Part shown: positions 37,601 to 46,117 of the stretch, in pieces | Position numbering within the stretch: the first letter of the stretch is position 1 | Layout of the letters: the number at the start of each line of letters is the position of its first letter | Position numbers and translations under genes: made by a program | Notes under the pieces: generated by a model | Seen by the model: the letters and a program-made list of their open reading frames with translations, nothing else | What the model was told of the DNA's origin: nothing | Databases searched by the model: none | From: Verrucomicrobium spinosum DSM 4136 = JCM 18804 | GTDB taxonomy: Bacteria > Verrucomicrobiota > Verrucomicrobiia > Verrucomicrobiales > Verrucomicrobiaceae | Assembly: GCF_000172155.1 (NCBI RefSeq) | Contig: NZ_ABIZ01000001.1 | Location: forward strand, 5,179,105-5,243,104 | Length of the DNA: 64,000 nt | Reading direction: 5' to 3'

Positions 37601-40600
37601 GTCGCTGCGGTGATGCCCGCCAGGGCGAGAGTGACATTGCCGCCCGTGATGGTGTCCACGCTGACCTCCGAGCCCCCGGCCCGCACCGTCAGGTTGCCCG
37701 TCATCTTCTCAGCAATCGTACCGGCACTGGACTTGATCAGACGCACGTCCCCACCTGCGGTGGTGAACTGAGCACCGTCCAATGACTGCACCTTCACGTT
37801 GTTGATCGTGCCGTAGTCCAGCAGCAGCGTGCCGCCCAGAGCATACACCCCGCCGTCCACGTCGTTGTTCGTCCCCGTCTTTCCGGAGAGACGCACCGTG
37901 CCACGCCCCACCTTGGTGATCGCGCCCACTTCATTCGTGAGGCCAAACCCGGTGTCCTCCATGATCTCCATGCGGATGTTTACCTCCCCACCCGCTGCCG
38001 CATAGAAGCGAACATCGCGGAAGTAGTCTGCCACGTTGGCCGTACTCGCATCGTCGGAAGTTCTCGGGTTGATGTCCAGCCGCTGCGTCCCGTCACCGAA
38101 GGTCACCACCCCTGATTCATTCTCCCCACCCAACACCACGTTGGTCACCGTGGTGTTGTTTCCGTTACCGATGGTGAGGGCCGCAGTGGCGGTCGTGCCG
38201 CGATAGAAGGTCTGCCCGTCCTTGGTCAGCATCAGCGCCACTTCGCTGCCCGTGCCGGAGCCCTCGATCATGATGGTGCGGTCCGTGCCGTTGGCGCTGG
38301 TGGAAAAGAAGTTCCCCGTCCCCTCATACCGCATGTAGCCCTGGCGCAGGTAGAGGAATCCCGCCAGCTCCATCGCCTTGCCCACATTCAGCGTGAGGTC
38401 CGCGGCATTCATTTCAAACCGCAGGCGGTCATCCCGCGTCGCAGTGGCACCTGTCGCAATGTCCTTCACCGTGCCGAGCAGGTTCACCACGCCCGCACCG
38501 CTGCCGTCGAAGGCGACTCTCCGCGTGTAGCTACCGTCATTCCCCTGGTAGGTGCTGTCCGTCACCGGAGCATCCTCCTTGCCGTACACATCCCCGTAGA
38601 TGGTCAGCGCCGCGTTGTTGGACACCTGCAGATAGCTGGGAGTGCTGGAGTTGCCTCCTAGTCCCACATTGCCCACGATCACATCACCATCCCAGGTGTT
38701 GTGCCCGGCGTTGGACTTGAACCCCACCGTCGCAGAGCCGTTGGATACTCCCAGCACCACATCCCGGCCCTTCACATTGATCCCGTTGGTCAGCTGTAGC
38801 AGGTTCGTGCCAGCGGTACCGTTCACATACACCGTGCCACTGCCCCCCAGGCCCAGATCATTGCGCACCTGCAGGATGCCTTCGTTCACATACACATCGC
38901 CAGTGAAGGTGTTGCGCCCCGTCAGGTTCAGAGCCCCATTCCCCAGCTTGCTCAGCCCAGCTGTGCCGGTAATGGAGGACTCAATGTTCAGCGTCCCCGT
39001 GGTGACACGGATCATCGCCTCCCGGCCCGAGAAATCCAGCGCACTGCGCAGCCCGAGAATGTTGCTGTTCCCATTGGCAATCAGCATCCCGGAGCCTTCG
39101 GTCACCGTCGGGTTCGCATCCGCACCTGCGGCATGCCCACCCAGATAGAGGGTCTTGTTCGCTCCGATGAGGGTGTTCCCGGCCGTGATCTTCAGCGCAT
39201 TGTAGGCCGTGTTGGCACTCAGGGTGGTATTGGCTGACTGCTGGGCCACGTGTTCCCCAATCTGCCCACTCGTCAATACCGCGTACTCACCAGAGGTCAG
39301 TGGGCGCAAGTAATCATACCCGCCCACAGTTTCCAATGTCATGAACTCCGTCCCCGTGGTGGTCGAGGTGGACACACTTCCAAACGCTCCAATGTACAGA
39401 TCACGATCCGTGCCAGTGCCACCCGCACCCGAAAGCTCAGCCGCAGAGATCGCCCCCGTGGTAACGCGGAAATAAACGACATCATTGGCACCTGAATTCA
39501 CCGTACCAAAGCCTGTGGCGTTCTCACCAAAGAACACCACCTGCGATCCCGCCGAACGAGAGAGGTCAGACACCGTCAATCCGGTGACATTGGCACCCGC
39601 CGCACTGTCAGAAGAGAGGCGAATGTGGCTCACCCCGTTGGCAATGGATACCGCTCCCAGCTCCTCCGTCACTGCCGCTGTCGTCAGACCATACAAGGAA
39701 AGAACGCCTCCCCGTAGTGAGATGGAGGCCGCATTGTTGACACGGTTCAGGTTCGCCGCCGCCCCAAAGCCATTGGAGGCGGTCCGGCTGTCGAGACGCA
39801 GTTCACCAAAGCCGTCAATGATGATGCTCGAGGTGTTCGCCAACGCACCGTTCGCGCCGATCAACTGCAGGATCCCCCGGGAGACCGTGGTGCTGCCCGT
39901 GTAGGTGCTGGCACCGGCCAAGATCTGCGTACCGGTACTGGCTTTCACCAGCGTCAGGGCACCAAGGCCATCTTCCATGATGCCACCGTAGGTGCCACCC
40001 CCACCGCCCTCATTGATTCGCAACGTCACCGCTCCCGCCACGGCGGAAGTGATCACCCCAGAGGCCACTCCGCTCCCGGAGCTCAGCGCATCCAGACCTT
40101 CACTCTTGCCATTGAGGTCAAATTTGCCGTCCACCAACAGGTCGGTCTGATAGAAGATCTGGTCACCGCCCGTGCCCGTGATGCGCATCTCCGTGCCCGC
40201 ACCAATGCTGGAGACAGCATTGCCTCCCAGGGCGTGCACAGAAGCGGAGGAGTTCTTTGCCAGGAACACCACCGTCGCTGAACCGGCGGCCGTCGCGAAA
40301 CGCCCATTGCCATTGTCCGAGGTTCCGCCGATCACGACCGTGCCCCCGCCCGTAAGCGTCACCACAAATGAGGTGCTCCCAGACACGGCGGAGGTCGTGA
40401 GCGTCCGTCCGGTCTTCACATTCCAGGTTTGATCGCCCGATGCGACATTCAACGTCATCACGCCAGATCCGTTGTTGGCAAACGTCAGATCCTGGGTAGC
40501 CGCCGACATGTCGATGGTGGTCGCCCCGCCCGTCCCGATCAGGTCGATGACCCGGCTTGAGTTGTTGACCGCACGGATGGTGACCGCCCCGGACGGGTCA

Positions 40601-40872
40601 ATCACAGTGATCTTGCCCAGATCCAACCCACTCGTCAGATCCATGGTCGTGAGCAAGTTCGTCGGGTTGGTTGCCGTGGCGTCAAACTGGACCGTGCTTC
40701 GGGTGCCGGAGGTCACATCAGCAGGCACGCCTCCCTGCCAGTTGCCGACGGTGCTCCATGAACTCCCACTCGCTCCAGACCACACACTGGTGGTGGCTTG
40801 GGCGGTCAGTTTTTGTGAAGCGGTGAGACCTAGAAAAAAGAGCGCGAGGAGGGGTTTCGGCAGAGGAGGCAT
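34651..40872 (-). CDS. Giant autotransporter-type beta-strand-repeat surface protein with PEP-CTERM tail
   Basis: The 2,073-residue protein begins with a signal peptide (LLALFFLGLTASQKLTAQA) and a 'VWSGASGSSWSTVGNWQGG' start that is typical of autotransporter-associated beta-strand-repeat proteins. Many repeats of the kind 'GAGTLTLSGANTYTGGTTV' follow; examples here are LTGRNTFTGDVYVNEGILQV and NNALYTGAITIREGTL. A right-handed beta-helix is expected. The C-terminus reads VAPEPGRALLLVAGVLAMV followed by an arginine-rich end, a PEP-CTERM sorting signal cleaved by an exosortase-type enzyme. It is probably a surface or matrix adhesin. No classical autotransporter barrel is present. Confidence 0.9.
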   Translation of the reverse strand: MPPLPKPLLALFFLGLTASQKLTAQATTSVWSGASGSSWSTVGNWQGGVPADVTSGTRSTVQFDATATNPTNLLTTMDLTSGLDLGKITVIDPSGAVTIRAVNNSSRVIDLIGTGGATTIDMSAATQDLTFANNGSGVMTLNVASGDQTWNVKTGRTLTTSAVSGSTSFVVTLTGGGTVVIGGTSDNGNGRFATAAGSATVVFLAKNSSASVHALGGNAVSSIGAGTEMRITGTGGDQIFYQTDLLVDGKFDLNGKSEGLDALSSGSGVASGVITSAVAGAVTLRINEGGGGGTYGGIMEDGLGALTLVKASTGTQILAGASTYTGSTTVSRGILQLIGANGALANTSSIIIDGFGELRLDSRTASNGFGAAANLNRVNNAASISLRGGVLSLYGLTTAAVTEELGAVSIANGVSHIRLSSDSAAGANVTGLTVSDLSRSAGSQVVFFGENATGFGTVNSGANDVVYFRVTTGAISAAELSGAGGTGTDRDLYIGAFGSVSTSTTTGTEFMTLETVGGYDYLRPLTSGEYAVLTSGQIGEHVAQQSANTTLSANTAYNALKITAGNTLIGANKTLYLGGHAAGADANPTVTEGSGMLIANGNSNILGLRSALDFSGREAMIRVTTGTLNIESSITGTAGLSKLGNGALNLTGRNTFTGDVYVNEGILQVRNDLGLGGSGTVYVNGTAGTNLLQLTNGINVKGRDVVLGVSNGSATVGFKSNAGHNTWDGDVIVGNVGLGGNSSTPSYLQVSNNAALTIYGDVYGKEDAPVTDSTYQGNDGSYTRRVAFDGSGAGVVNLLGTVKDIATGATATRDDRLRFEMNAADLTLNVGKAMELAGFLYLRQGYMRYEGTGNFFSTSANGTDRTIMIEGSGTGSEVALMLTKDGQTFYRGTTATAALTIGNGNNTTVTNVVLGGENESGVVTFGDGTQRLDINPRTSDDASTANVADYFRDVRFYAAAGGEVNIRMEIMEDTGFGLTNEVGAITKVGRGTVRLSGKTGTNNDVDGGVYALGGTLLLDYGTINNVKVQSLDGAQFTTAGGDVRLIKSSAGTIAEKMTGNLTVRAGGSEVSVDTITGGNVTLALAGITAATVDRRTGGTLNFVTSGAGTSVISLTRGAAGPRSVRLGGWATFGTANNTATQWAYINGSGNVAGYAHTGGELNTFGTGLNTDLTLNASLSGETQSNSLRINDSAVTSVDLGGNTLTLTEGGVLIGSGHSAALTFANGSLASGNSQDFIVHNYGTGGTTISADIAGAVSFTHAGTGVTTLSGAKTFTGTVHLVGGVVSVNQDSNLGNSANALYLNGGALRTTADLTTARAITLGGDGGRFDVTTGTTTLSGVIASEGNFIYTETNASTGGIVNAANTNSVGVGDLIKTGSGMLVIDNSTSTTATTNTYRGLTDVREGTLRVFIPGNTAVGTFTALGSNDSWMDATVVRDGATLEFFRNGNTGIPSIEEWVRLENNSTLKVTGGRLGLIGVTEILGTATFNIATGAQLDLASSGYLSGTGDLVKTGGGSLVMLGNNALYTGAITIREGTLSARGQGQNTGSNFAAPIRIEGSGSYRRLSVNEFNNHWLVEDHDFVVNGTGGNRIAVGNDSTPTDTDIYDFNGDITLQSDLILASEMQISVVGGGLRVSYARFNGEFSGAKNLTTSMGTGTAADQRRGHFELNGVNTGWTGALTIGNATSDVNKMHVVRLGNTLAASASNNVTLRFNSTLQVGGNAVTIGNLTTTGETGAGSTEVIENASHVAGTLTITQTTHANWDAYFRDGTPAGTIYETEDADPAARLSLVKAGAGNATLTLDNSYTGGTTVDTGTLQVGGGGSKTTRAVGDTGTGATTSVLWVKSGATVAGTGTVQGVRDTVTPANTTTHVLQGTMRPGDLQGSAVTPGDLTNLGTLAVKGNLDARAGAFAFQVGGVNMAVDNAFAALEVGSGAYNTYINNNLGTWDGYASAGNRYDHDFLDIEGQLSMDGSTTFTVDFTTGYDPVAGTILDLMDWIGALGGSGFDVGQNFRSGGAGGGDLYLPTLANGSLYYDVSQFASNGIIMIVAPEPGRALLLVAGVLAMVMRRRRRRG

Positions 40873-41139
40873 TGACGAAAAGTGCTAAAAGGGGGCGAAA
40901 ACTTACCAAAACCGGGGTGCAGGTCCATACTTTTCGCATCCCGACCAAGGATTCGGCGCAGCCCCCCTCAACTTTTGGTTTAGGGGCACACCTTCCTTGC
41001 CCGCCCTTGCCAGCAGGGTGTAGAAGAATGTCTGCCGCCTCGAAGAATCCGGTGACACCCCGTCACAAATCCTTGAACTTTTACCTGCACCCCCTGTCTC
41101 ACCAGACGAGACTCCCGCAACCTCAACTACTTCACGATC

Positions 41140-42213
41140 ATGGGCCTGATGGATTATTTTAAAGGACAGTTCCTCGAAATCATCGAGTGGACCGACGACT
41201 CTCGCGACACCCTGTCCTTCCGCTTTGTCGATGAGGACAAGGAGATCAAGAACGGTGCCCAGCTCATCGTGCGGGAGTCACAGGTGGCGCAGTTCGTTTA
41301 CCTCGGCCAGTTCGGAGACACGTTCGAACCCGGCAAGCACACTCTGGTCACGGACAACATTCCCATCCTGAGCACGCTCAAGGGATGGAAGTACGGCTTC
41401 AATTCGCCATTCAAGGCGGACGTTTATTTCGTCAACACCCGCCTCTTCACCGGCAACAAGTGGGGTACCAGCAACCCCATCATGATGCGGGACCAGGACT
41501 TCGGCATCGTCCGGGCCCGGGCCTTTGGCACCTTTGACTTCCGCATCGTCGATCCCAAACTCTTCCTCAAAGAAGTGGCCGGCTCCGACCACCACTTCCG
41601 TCTCGACGAATTCGCCGACACCATGCGATCCCGCATTGTCAGCGTGTTCAGCGACGCCCTCGCTTCCGCCAAGATCCCCGTGCTGGATCTGGCCACCCGC
41701 TACACAGATCTGGGCGATGCCCTGCTGCCGCTGATCAACCCCACCCTCCAGGCCAAATACGGCATTGAGTTCCCCAGCTTTATCCTGGAGAACGTGAGCG
41801 TTCCGCCGGAAGTGGAGGCCGCGATCGACAAACGCAGCAGCATGAGCGCGATCGGCAATCTCAACGACTACGTGAAGTTCCAGATGGCCGAAGGCATGGC
41901 CAAGGGCGGTGGTGCTGGCGCTCCGGCCGAGATGGCCATGGGCTTCGCCATGGCCCAGGAGATGATGAAGAACACCAATCTCTCCCAGGGAGGTGGCAGC
42001 ACTCCGCCCCCGCTCCCCGGCGGAGCTCCCGCAGCCTCAGCGGCTCCAGCCCTGAATGTGGACGTGCTCACCCCCGCTCAGGTGGCTCAGGTACTGGGAG
42101 TCACAGAGGAGGACGTCATCGCCAGCATCGACTCCGGCGACCTCAAAGGCAAAAAGATTGGTAGCGCCTACCGCATCACCCGCGCCGCGCTGGATGACTT
42201 CCTGAAACACTAG
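41140..42213 (+). CDS. SPFH-domain protein (YdjI-like) with C-terminal excisionase-type HTH
   Basis: The 357-residue protein has an N-terminal SPFH/virion-core-like domain (~5-245; MGLMDYFKGQFLEIIEW start, VYFVNTR, FGTFDFRI). A Gly/Ala/Pro-rich linker (~250-305) leads to a ~50-residue helix-turn-helix of the MerR/excisionase kind (LTPAQVAQVLGVTEEDV, then ITRAALDDFLKH). B. subtilis YdjI-type proteins share the first domain and often end in zinc ribbons or GYF-like modules; the HTH end is less usual. The following gene encodes a zinc-ribbon membrane protein, a frequent partner, which suggests membrane-stress or membrane-organisation work. Confidence 0.8.
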   Translation: MGLMDYFKGQFLEIIEWTDDSRDTLSFRFVDEDKEIKNGAQLIVRESQVAQFVYLGQFGDTFEPGKHTLVTDNIPILSTLKGWKYGFNSPFKADVYFVNTRLFTGNKWGTSNPIMMRDQDFGIVRARAFGTFDFRIVDPKLFLKEVAGSDHHFRLDEFADTMRSRIVSVFSDALASAKIPVLDLATRYTDLGDALLPLINPTLQAKYGIEFPSFILENVSVPPEVEAAIDKRSSMSAIGNLNDYVKFQMAEGMAKGGGAGAPAEMAMGFAMAQEMMKNTNLSQGGGSTPPPLPGGAPAASAAPALNVDVLTPAQVAQVLGVTEEDVIASIDSGDLKGKKIGSAYRITRAALDDFLKH

Positions 42214-42329
42214 GATCCAGCCCTCACGGTGCATCTGGGTTTTTGCCCGCTCTCTGGACCGCCTGCTGCGTGCATCTCGCGCGCGGTATGGCGGTTCTTT
42301 GATGCCACAGCCTCAGCGACCTGACTCCC

Positions 42330-43406
42330 ATGTCTTCAGACCTCACTGCTATCAACAAGTTCTCCTGCCCGGCCTGTGGTGCCGAGGCCGTGTGGAACCC
42401 CGGCAAAAAGGCACTTATATGCCCGTACTGCGGCACCGAATCCCCGGCCGAAATCAAGGCCGACGGCAGCCTCGTCGCCGAGGGCGACCTCATCGAAGCC
42501 CTTCGCAACCTCTCAGATGAGGACCGTGGCTGGGCCGCCGAGCGCAAAACCGTGCGCTGCCAGAGTTGCAACGCCATCTCCGTCTTCGATGAAAAGCGAG
42601 TGGCTCAACGCTGCGACTTCTGCGGCTCACCCGCCCTCATGGCGGTGGATGACATTAAAGCCCCCATCCGCCCCTCGGGCCTGCTTCCATTCGACGTCGC
42701 CGAGTCCACGGTGCGCGAGCAGATCCGCCAGTGGTATGGCAGTCACTGGTTCGCCCCCAACAACCTGAAGGGCAAGGCCATGACGGACACGGTTCACGGA
42801 GTTTACCTGCCCTACTGGACCTTTGACGCCCAGGTGGCCGCCCAATGGGAGGCAGAGGCCGGCTTCTACTACTATGTGCGCAACTCCAAGGGCGAATCCG
42901 AGCGCCGCGTCCGCTGGGAGCATGCCAGCGGGGCCCTGGATCACTTCTTCGATGACACGCTCGTCCCGGCCTCCAGCGGGGTTCATGAAAAACTCCTCCA
43001 TCAGCTGGAGCCCTTCCCCACCACCACCGGGATCAAGCCCTATGATCCGGGCTACCTCTCCGGCTGGGTGGTGGAGCAGTACCAGATTGACCTCATCGGG
43101 GCGGCCCAGTCCTCCCGTGCCCGCATGGACTCTGCCGTACGCGGCATGTGCTCCTCCCAGGTGCCCGGGGACACCCAGCGCAACCTCCAGGTTCAAGCCG
43201 ACTACTCCGCCCAGACCTTCAAGCACATCCTGCTGCCCGTCTGGCTGCTCGTGTACACTTACGGCACGAAAAGCTACCAGGTCACCGTGAACGGCTCCAC
43301 CGGCAAGATCGCCGGGGAATACCCGATCAGCTGGATCAAAGTCGCCCTGGTCACCCTGCTGGGCCTCATCGTGCTGTTCATCATCATGTACTTCAACAGC
43401 AAGTAG
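42330..43406 (+). CDS. Zinc-ribbon membrane protein, partner of the SPFH protein (YdjG-like)
   Basis: This 358-residue protein begins with two zinc ribbons: CPAC...CPYC near residues 13-33 and CQSC...CDFC near 77-98. A beta-rich middle domain follows, and a single C-terminal transmembrane helix (VALVTLLGLIVLFIIMYF) ends the protein. Similar primosome-like zinc-ribbon proteins accompany SPFH proteins in Bacillus (the ydj cluster). It is tail-anchored, so the ribbons should lie in the cytoplasm. A strong terminator follows, so the pair forms a compact unit with the gene at 41140. Confidence 0.78.
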   Translation: MSSDLTAINKFSCPACGAEAVWNPGKKALICPYCGTESPAEIKADGSLVAEGDLIEALRNLSDEDRGWAAERKTVRCQSCNAISVFDEKRVAQRCDFCGSPALMAVDDIKAPIRPSGLLPFDVAESTVREQIRQWYGSHWFAPNNLKGKAMTDTVHGVYLPYWTFDAQVAAQWEAEAGFYYYVRNSKGESERRVRWEHASGALDHFFDDTLVPASSGVHEKLLHQLEPFPTTTGIKPYDPGYLSGWVVEQYQIDLIGAAQSSRARMDSAVRGMCSSQVPGDTQRNLQVQADYSAQTFKHILLPVWLLVYTYGTKSYQVTVNGSTGKIAGEYPISWIKVALVTLLGLIVLFIIMYFNSK

Positions 43407-43439
43407 GCCGGACCTCACAGCTTCAGCCCCCTCCCGCCA

Positions 43440-43477
43440 CCCATGCAGCCGGCTCCGCGCCCTGCATGGGTTTTTTT
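43440..43477 (+). terminator. Rho-independent terminator of the SPFH/zinc-ribbon unit
   Basis: CCCATGCAG at 43440-43448 pairs with CTGCATGGG at 43462-43470 around a 13-nt loop, and seven T residues follow. Confidence 0.88.
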
Positions 43478-43582
43478 CGCCGCATGTCCCGTCGTTACAA
43501 GTTATTTCCCCCACCTTTCAACCGTCCTGCATTTGTCCGCAAATGGAATGACAAAAACGTGCATACAAAAATAACTCAACAT

Positions 43583-43611
43583 TTGACACAAGCATGAGTT
43601 CAACTTATCAA
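43583..43611 (+). promoter_or_regulatory. Sigma-70-type promoter of the gene at 43660
   Basis: TTGACA at 43583-43588 and TATCAA at 43606-43611 are separated by 17 bp. The local sequence is unusually AT-rich for this genome. The leader would be about 42 nt. Confidence 0.65.
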
Positions 43612-43659
43612 ACAACCTCACCTTCCCGGTGAGAATATCGCACCAAATCCCCCTCTTCC

Positions 43660-44340
43660 ATGTATATCCCCACTTCCGTCCGGCTTTTGCTGGCGGGTGC
43701 CTTGCTGTATGCCGGCACCTACGTCGCCCTCCGTGCCACCAGCCGCGTCGTGCTGTATGACGGCCGCGTTCTTCTCGGTTCCTGGACTGCCGGCCCATCT
43801 CTTTTGGATCCCAGCATTTCAGACGAGTACTTTCAAGTCTCCAGCTTTAGCGGAGGCTTCTTTGCTCCCCTGGCTGCTGTGGACGGAGCCATCAACAGCT
43901 CCCTGCCTTTCAATGACAAGGCAGGAGTCACCCCGCTGCGGGGCAAGCTCTCCAAGAAAGAAGCAGAGCGTCAGCTTTCAGACAAACCCGATGGCTGGTC
44001 GGTTGTCAGCGGCTGGTATGAGCACCAGGAGAAAGATCACCACGAGAGCTATCACGTGGTGTTGAAGACATCCACAGACCCCGTCGCTTCGGACGGGCAG
44101 TTGAACGATTTGGCCTACAAGCTCTCCAAAGGCAGCTCCCCCGGCGGACCGCCTGTGGTGGAGAAACTTCCCAACTCCCAATCGATCGACGTTCACACCT
44201 TCAGCACCGACTCCAATGTCTTCCGCGGTGCCGGAAATGAGGGTCACTGGGCTGAGATTGTAGTCGATGACGGCCAACTCCTGGCTCTCGTAAGCTGGGG
44301 CCGCAGTGTCCCATCTGAAGAGCAGGCCGCCGCGCGCTAG
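43660..44340 (+). CDS. Membrane-anchored or exported protein of unknown function
   Basis: The 226-residue protein starts with a hydrophobic segment (VRLLLAGALLYAGTYVAL) that may be a signal anchor. The remainder is soluble, without cysteines or a family motif I recognise. It has its own promoter and is followed by a hairpin terminator, so it is a single-gene unit. No function is assigned. Confidence 0.65.
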   Translation: MYIPTSVRLLLAGALLYAGTYVALRATSRVVLYDGRVLLGSWTAGPSLLDPSISDEYFQVSSFSGGFFAPLAAVDGAINSSLPFNDKAGVTPLRGKLSKKEAERQLSDKPDGWSVVSGWYEHQEKDHHESYHVVLKTSTDPVASDGQLNDLAYKLSKGSSPGGPPVVEKLPNSQSIDVHTFSTDSNVFRGAGNEGHWAEIVVDDGQLLALVSWGRSVPSEEQAAAR

Positions 44341-44381
44341 CACAGGCACCGCCCCCACTTACTAACTCTTGCATCCATCTT

Positions 44382-44426
44382 GGGGATGTCGCGTCCAGCA
44401 TCTGGCTGGCACCCGACATCCCCTTT
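44382..44426 (+). terminator. Hairpin terminator after the gene at 43660
   Basis: GGGGATGTCG (44382-44391) pairs perfectly with CGACATCCCC (44414-44423). Only a short T-run ('ttt') follows, so it may terminate weakly. Confidence 0.6.
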
Positions 44427-44467
44427 GCATTTCGCACTCATGAAATGAGGCGGGGTTTTGACATGCT

Positions 44468-44770
44468 TTTTTACTCTGCGGCCACCTGACCTTGAAGCTT
44501 GTTCGTGAGTAAAGGAGGCGGGGGTTCCCAGCCCCGCTCACCCACCAAGCGTCCCACGATCCCCTTCCCCCTCCGCCCATCCCACAGACCGCGGGGCCGG
44601 AGCCCCCCCTCCTCTACTCTGCGGCCACCTGACCTTGAAGCTTGTTCGTGAGTAAAGGAGGCGGGGGTTCCCAGCCCCGCTCACCCACCAAGCGTACCAC
44701 GATTCCCTTCCCCCCCTCCGCCCACACCACAGACCACGGGGGGGAGACCCCGCCTCCTTTACTCCCCTGC
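44468..44770. repeat. 143-bp tandem repeat, two copies (locus B)
   Basis: The block 'gaggcgggggttcccagccc' starts at 44515 and again at 44658, exactly 143 bp apart. The shared spacer is 'ctctgcggccacctgacc' plus 'ttgaagcttgttcgtgagta'. The unit begins with GGAGGCGGGG and ends with CCCCGCCTCC, so its ends form an inverted pair. Short frames predicted here are repeat-derived. The rest of the 595-bp gap holds the importer promoter. Confidence 0.9.
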
Positions 44771-44845
44771 CAACTGTCGCAGCCCGCAACACCTGCCACA
44801 GAAGAAACAAACACCCCTCACCCTCCTCCGCCTCACAACCTCCAC

Positions 44846-44857
44846 AATGTGCACATT
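44846..44857. promoter_or_regulatory. 12-bp palindrome upstream of the sigma-54-like promoter
   Basis: AATGTGCACATT is a perfect palindrome about 28 bp upstream of the -24 element. It could be an activator or repressor site for the ABC importer; this is inferred from symmetry and position. Confidence 0.4.
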
Positions 44858-44884
44858 TTCAACACATTAACCCAACTCTGATCA

Positions 44885-44900
44885 TGGCACGGGGGCTGCA
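44885..44900 (+). promoter_or_regulatory. Sigma-54 (-24/-12) promoter candidate of the BMP-type ABC importer
   Basis: TGGCACG-GGGG-CTGCA matches the consensus at all specified positions but one (C for the first T of TTGCW), with the correct GG-to-GC spacing. A start site near 44912 would give a 24-nt leader to the ATG at 44936. Confidence 0.65.
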
Positions 44901-44935
44901 ACTGCGCGGGCCTGCCTAGCGTCGTCATCTCACCC

Positions 44936-46093
44936 ATGAAGCGACTCCAGCGCCCCTCACTTGCTCACCTGCCTCCCACCATGAGACGACTCCTGCATCT
45001 GCTCCCCATCCGCACCGCCGCCGCCATCACCCTCCTGGCCACCGCTGGCCCCTCCCTTGCCGAGACCGTCATGGGGTTTATCTATGTCGGCCCCAAGGAC
45101 GACTACGGCTACAATCAGGCCCATGCCGAAGGCGGTGCCGGCGTCGGCAAGGTGCCGGGCGTGAAAGTCGTGGAGGAGGCCAGCGTCCCGGAAACCAACG
45201 CCGTTCAGGAAACCATGCTGAACATGATAAACATCGACGGGGCCTCCGTGTTGTTTCCCACATCCTTCGGCTACTTCGACCCTCACATCCTCAAGGTTGC
45301 CAAGGAGGCCCCTGAGGTGCAGTTCCTCCACTGCGGCGGGCTCTATGATGAAAAAAAGCATCCCAAAAATGTCGGCAGCTACTTTGGCTGGATCTATGAA
45401 GCCCAGTATGTGAACGGCATCGTCGCTGCTCACGCCTCCAAGTCCGGCAAGCTGGGCTTCATCGCCGCGAAGCCCATCCCGCAGGTGCTCATGAACATCA
45501 ACGCGTTTGCTCTGGGTGCCCGTAAGGTCAATCCCAAGGCCACGGTTAAAGTCGTCTTCACCGGAGACTGGGCCATGCCGGTCAAGGAAGCCGATGCCGC
45601 CAACAGCCTCATTGACCAGGGCATCGATGTCCTCACCTGCCATGTGGACAGTCCCAAGGTGGTCACCCAGACCGCCGAACGCCGCGGAGCCCACGTCTGC
45701 GGCTACCATGCCAATGCTGCCGCCCTCGCCCCCAAAGGCTACCTGACCGGAGCAGAATGGGATTGGAGCAGCGTTTATTCCAAGTACGCGAAAATGATCC
45801 AGGAGGGCAAATCCCTCATGAATGGCGGCATCCCCCATCTGATCCGTGGCGGCTTCAAAGAAGGCTTCATCAAGATGTCACCCTATGGTCCCGCCGTGTC
45901 GGAGGCCGCCAAGACAGATGCCGATGCCGCCAAAGCGGCCTTCATGGCTGGCACCCTTGAGGTCTTCACTGGCGAACTCAAGGACAACGAGGGCAACGTC
46001 AAAGTCCCCGCGGGCGGTGCTCTGAAGCGGGACGATCCCGCCATCGAATCCATGAGCTGGCTGGTCGAAGGCGTACTGGGCAGCACCAAGTAA
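44936..46093 (+). CDS. BMP/PnrA-family substrate-binding protein of an ABC importer
   Basis: The protein has 385 residues from 44936 (an ATG at 44981 would give 370). A signal peptide ends near 'AGPSLAET'. The mature part has the BMP fold: GFIYVGPKDDYGYNQAHAEG at the start, then VLFPTSFGYFDPH, VGSYFGWIYEAQYVNGIVAA and KLGFIAAKPIPQV. Characterised family members bind purine nucleosides. It is first in a four-gene operon encoding binding protein, two permeases and an ATPase, behind a sigma-54-like promoter. It works in the periplasm. Ligand choice (nucleoside or another small molecule) is inferred from family and operon. Confidence 0.87.
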   Translation: MKRLQRPSLAHLPPTMRRLLHLLPIRTAAAITLLATAGPSLAETVMGFIYVGPKDDYGYNQAHAEGGAGVGKVPGVKVVEEASVPETNAVQETMLNMINIDGASVLFPTSFGYFDPHILKVAKEAPEVQFLHCGGLYDEKKHPKNVGSYFGWIYEAQYVNGIVAAHASKSGKLGFIAAKPIPQVLMNINAFALGARKVNPKATVKVVFTGDWAMPVKEADAANSLIDQGIDVLTCHVDSPKVVTQTAERRGAHVCGYHANAAALAPKGYLTGAEWDWSSVYSKYAKMIQEGKSLMNGGIPHLIRGGFKEGFIKMSPYGPAVSEAAKTDADAAKAAFMAGTLEVFTGELKDNEGNVKVPAGGALKRDDPAIESMSWLVEGVLGSTK

Positions 46094-46117
46094 GTGGGTC
46101 CGTTGCTTCCCTGATCG

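Noticed and set aside
34752-39904. Several plus-strand frames inside the giant surface-protein gene
   Set aside because: They are shadows of the strongly biased Gly/Thr codons of the minus-strand gene, with Pro/Arg-rich nonsense composition.
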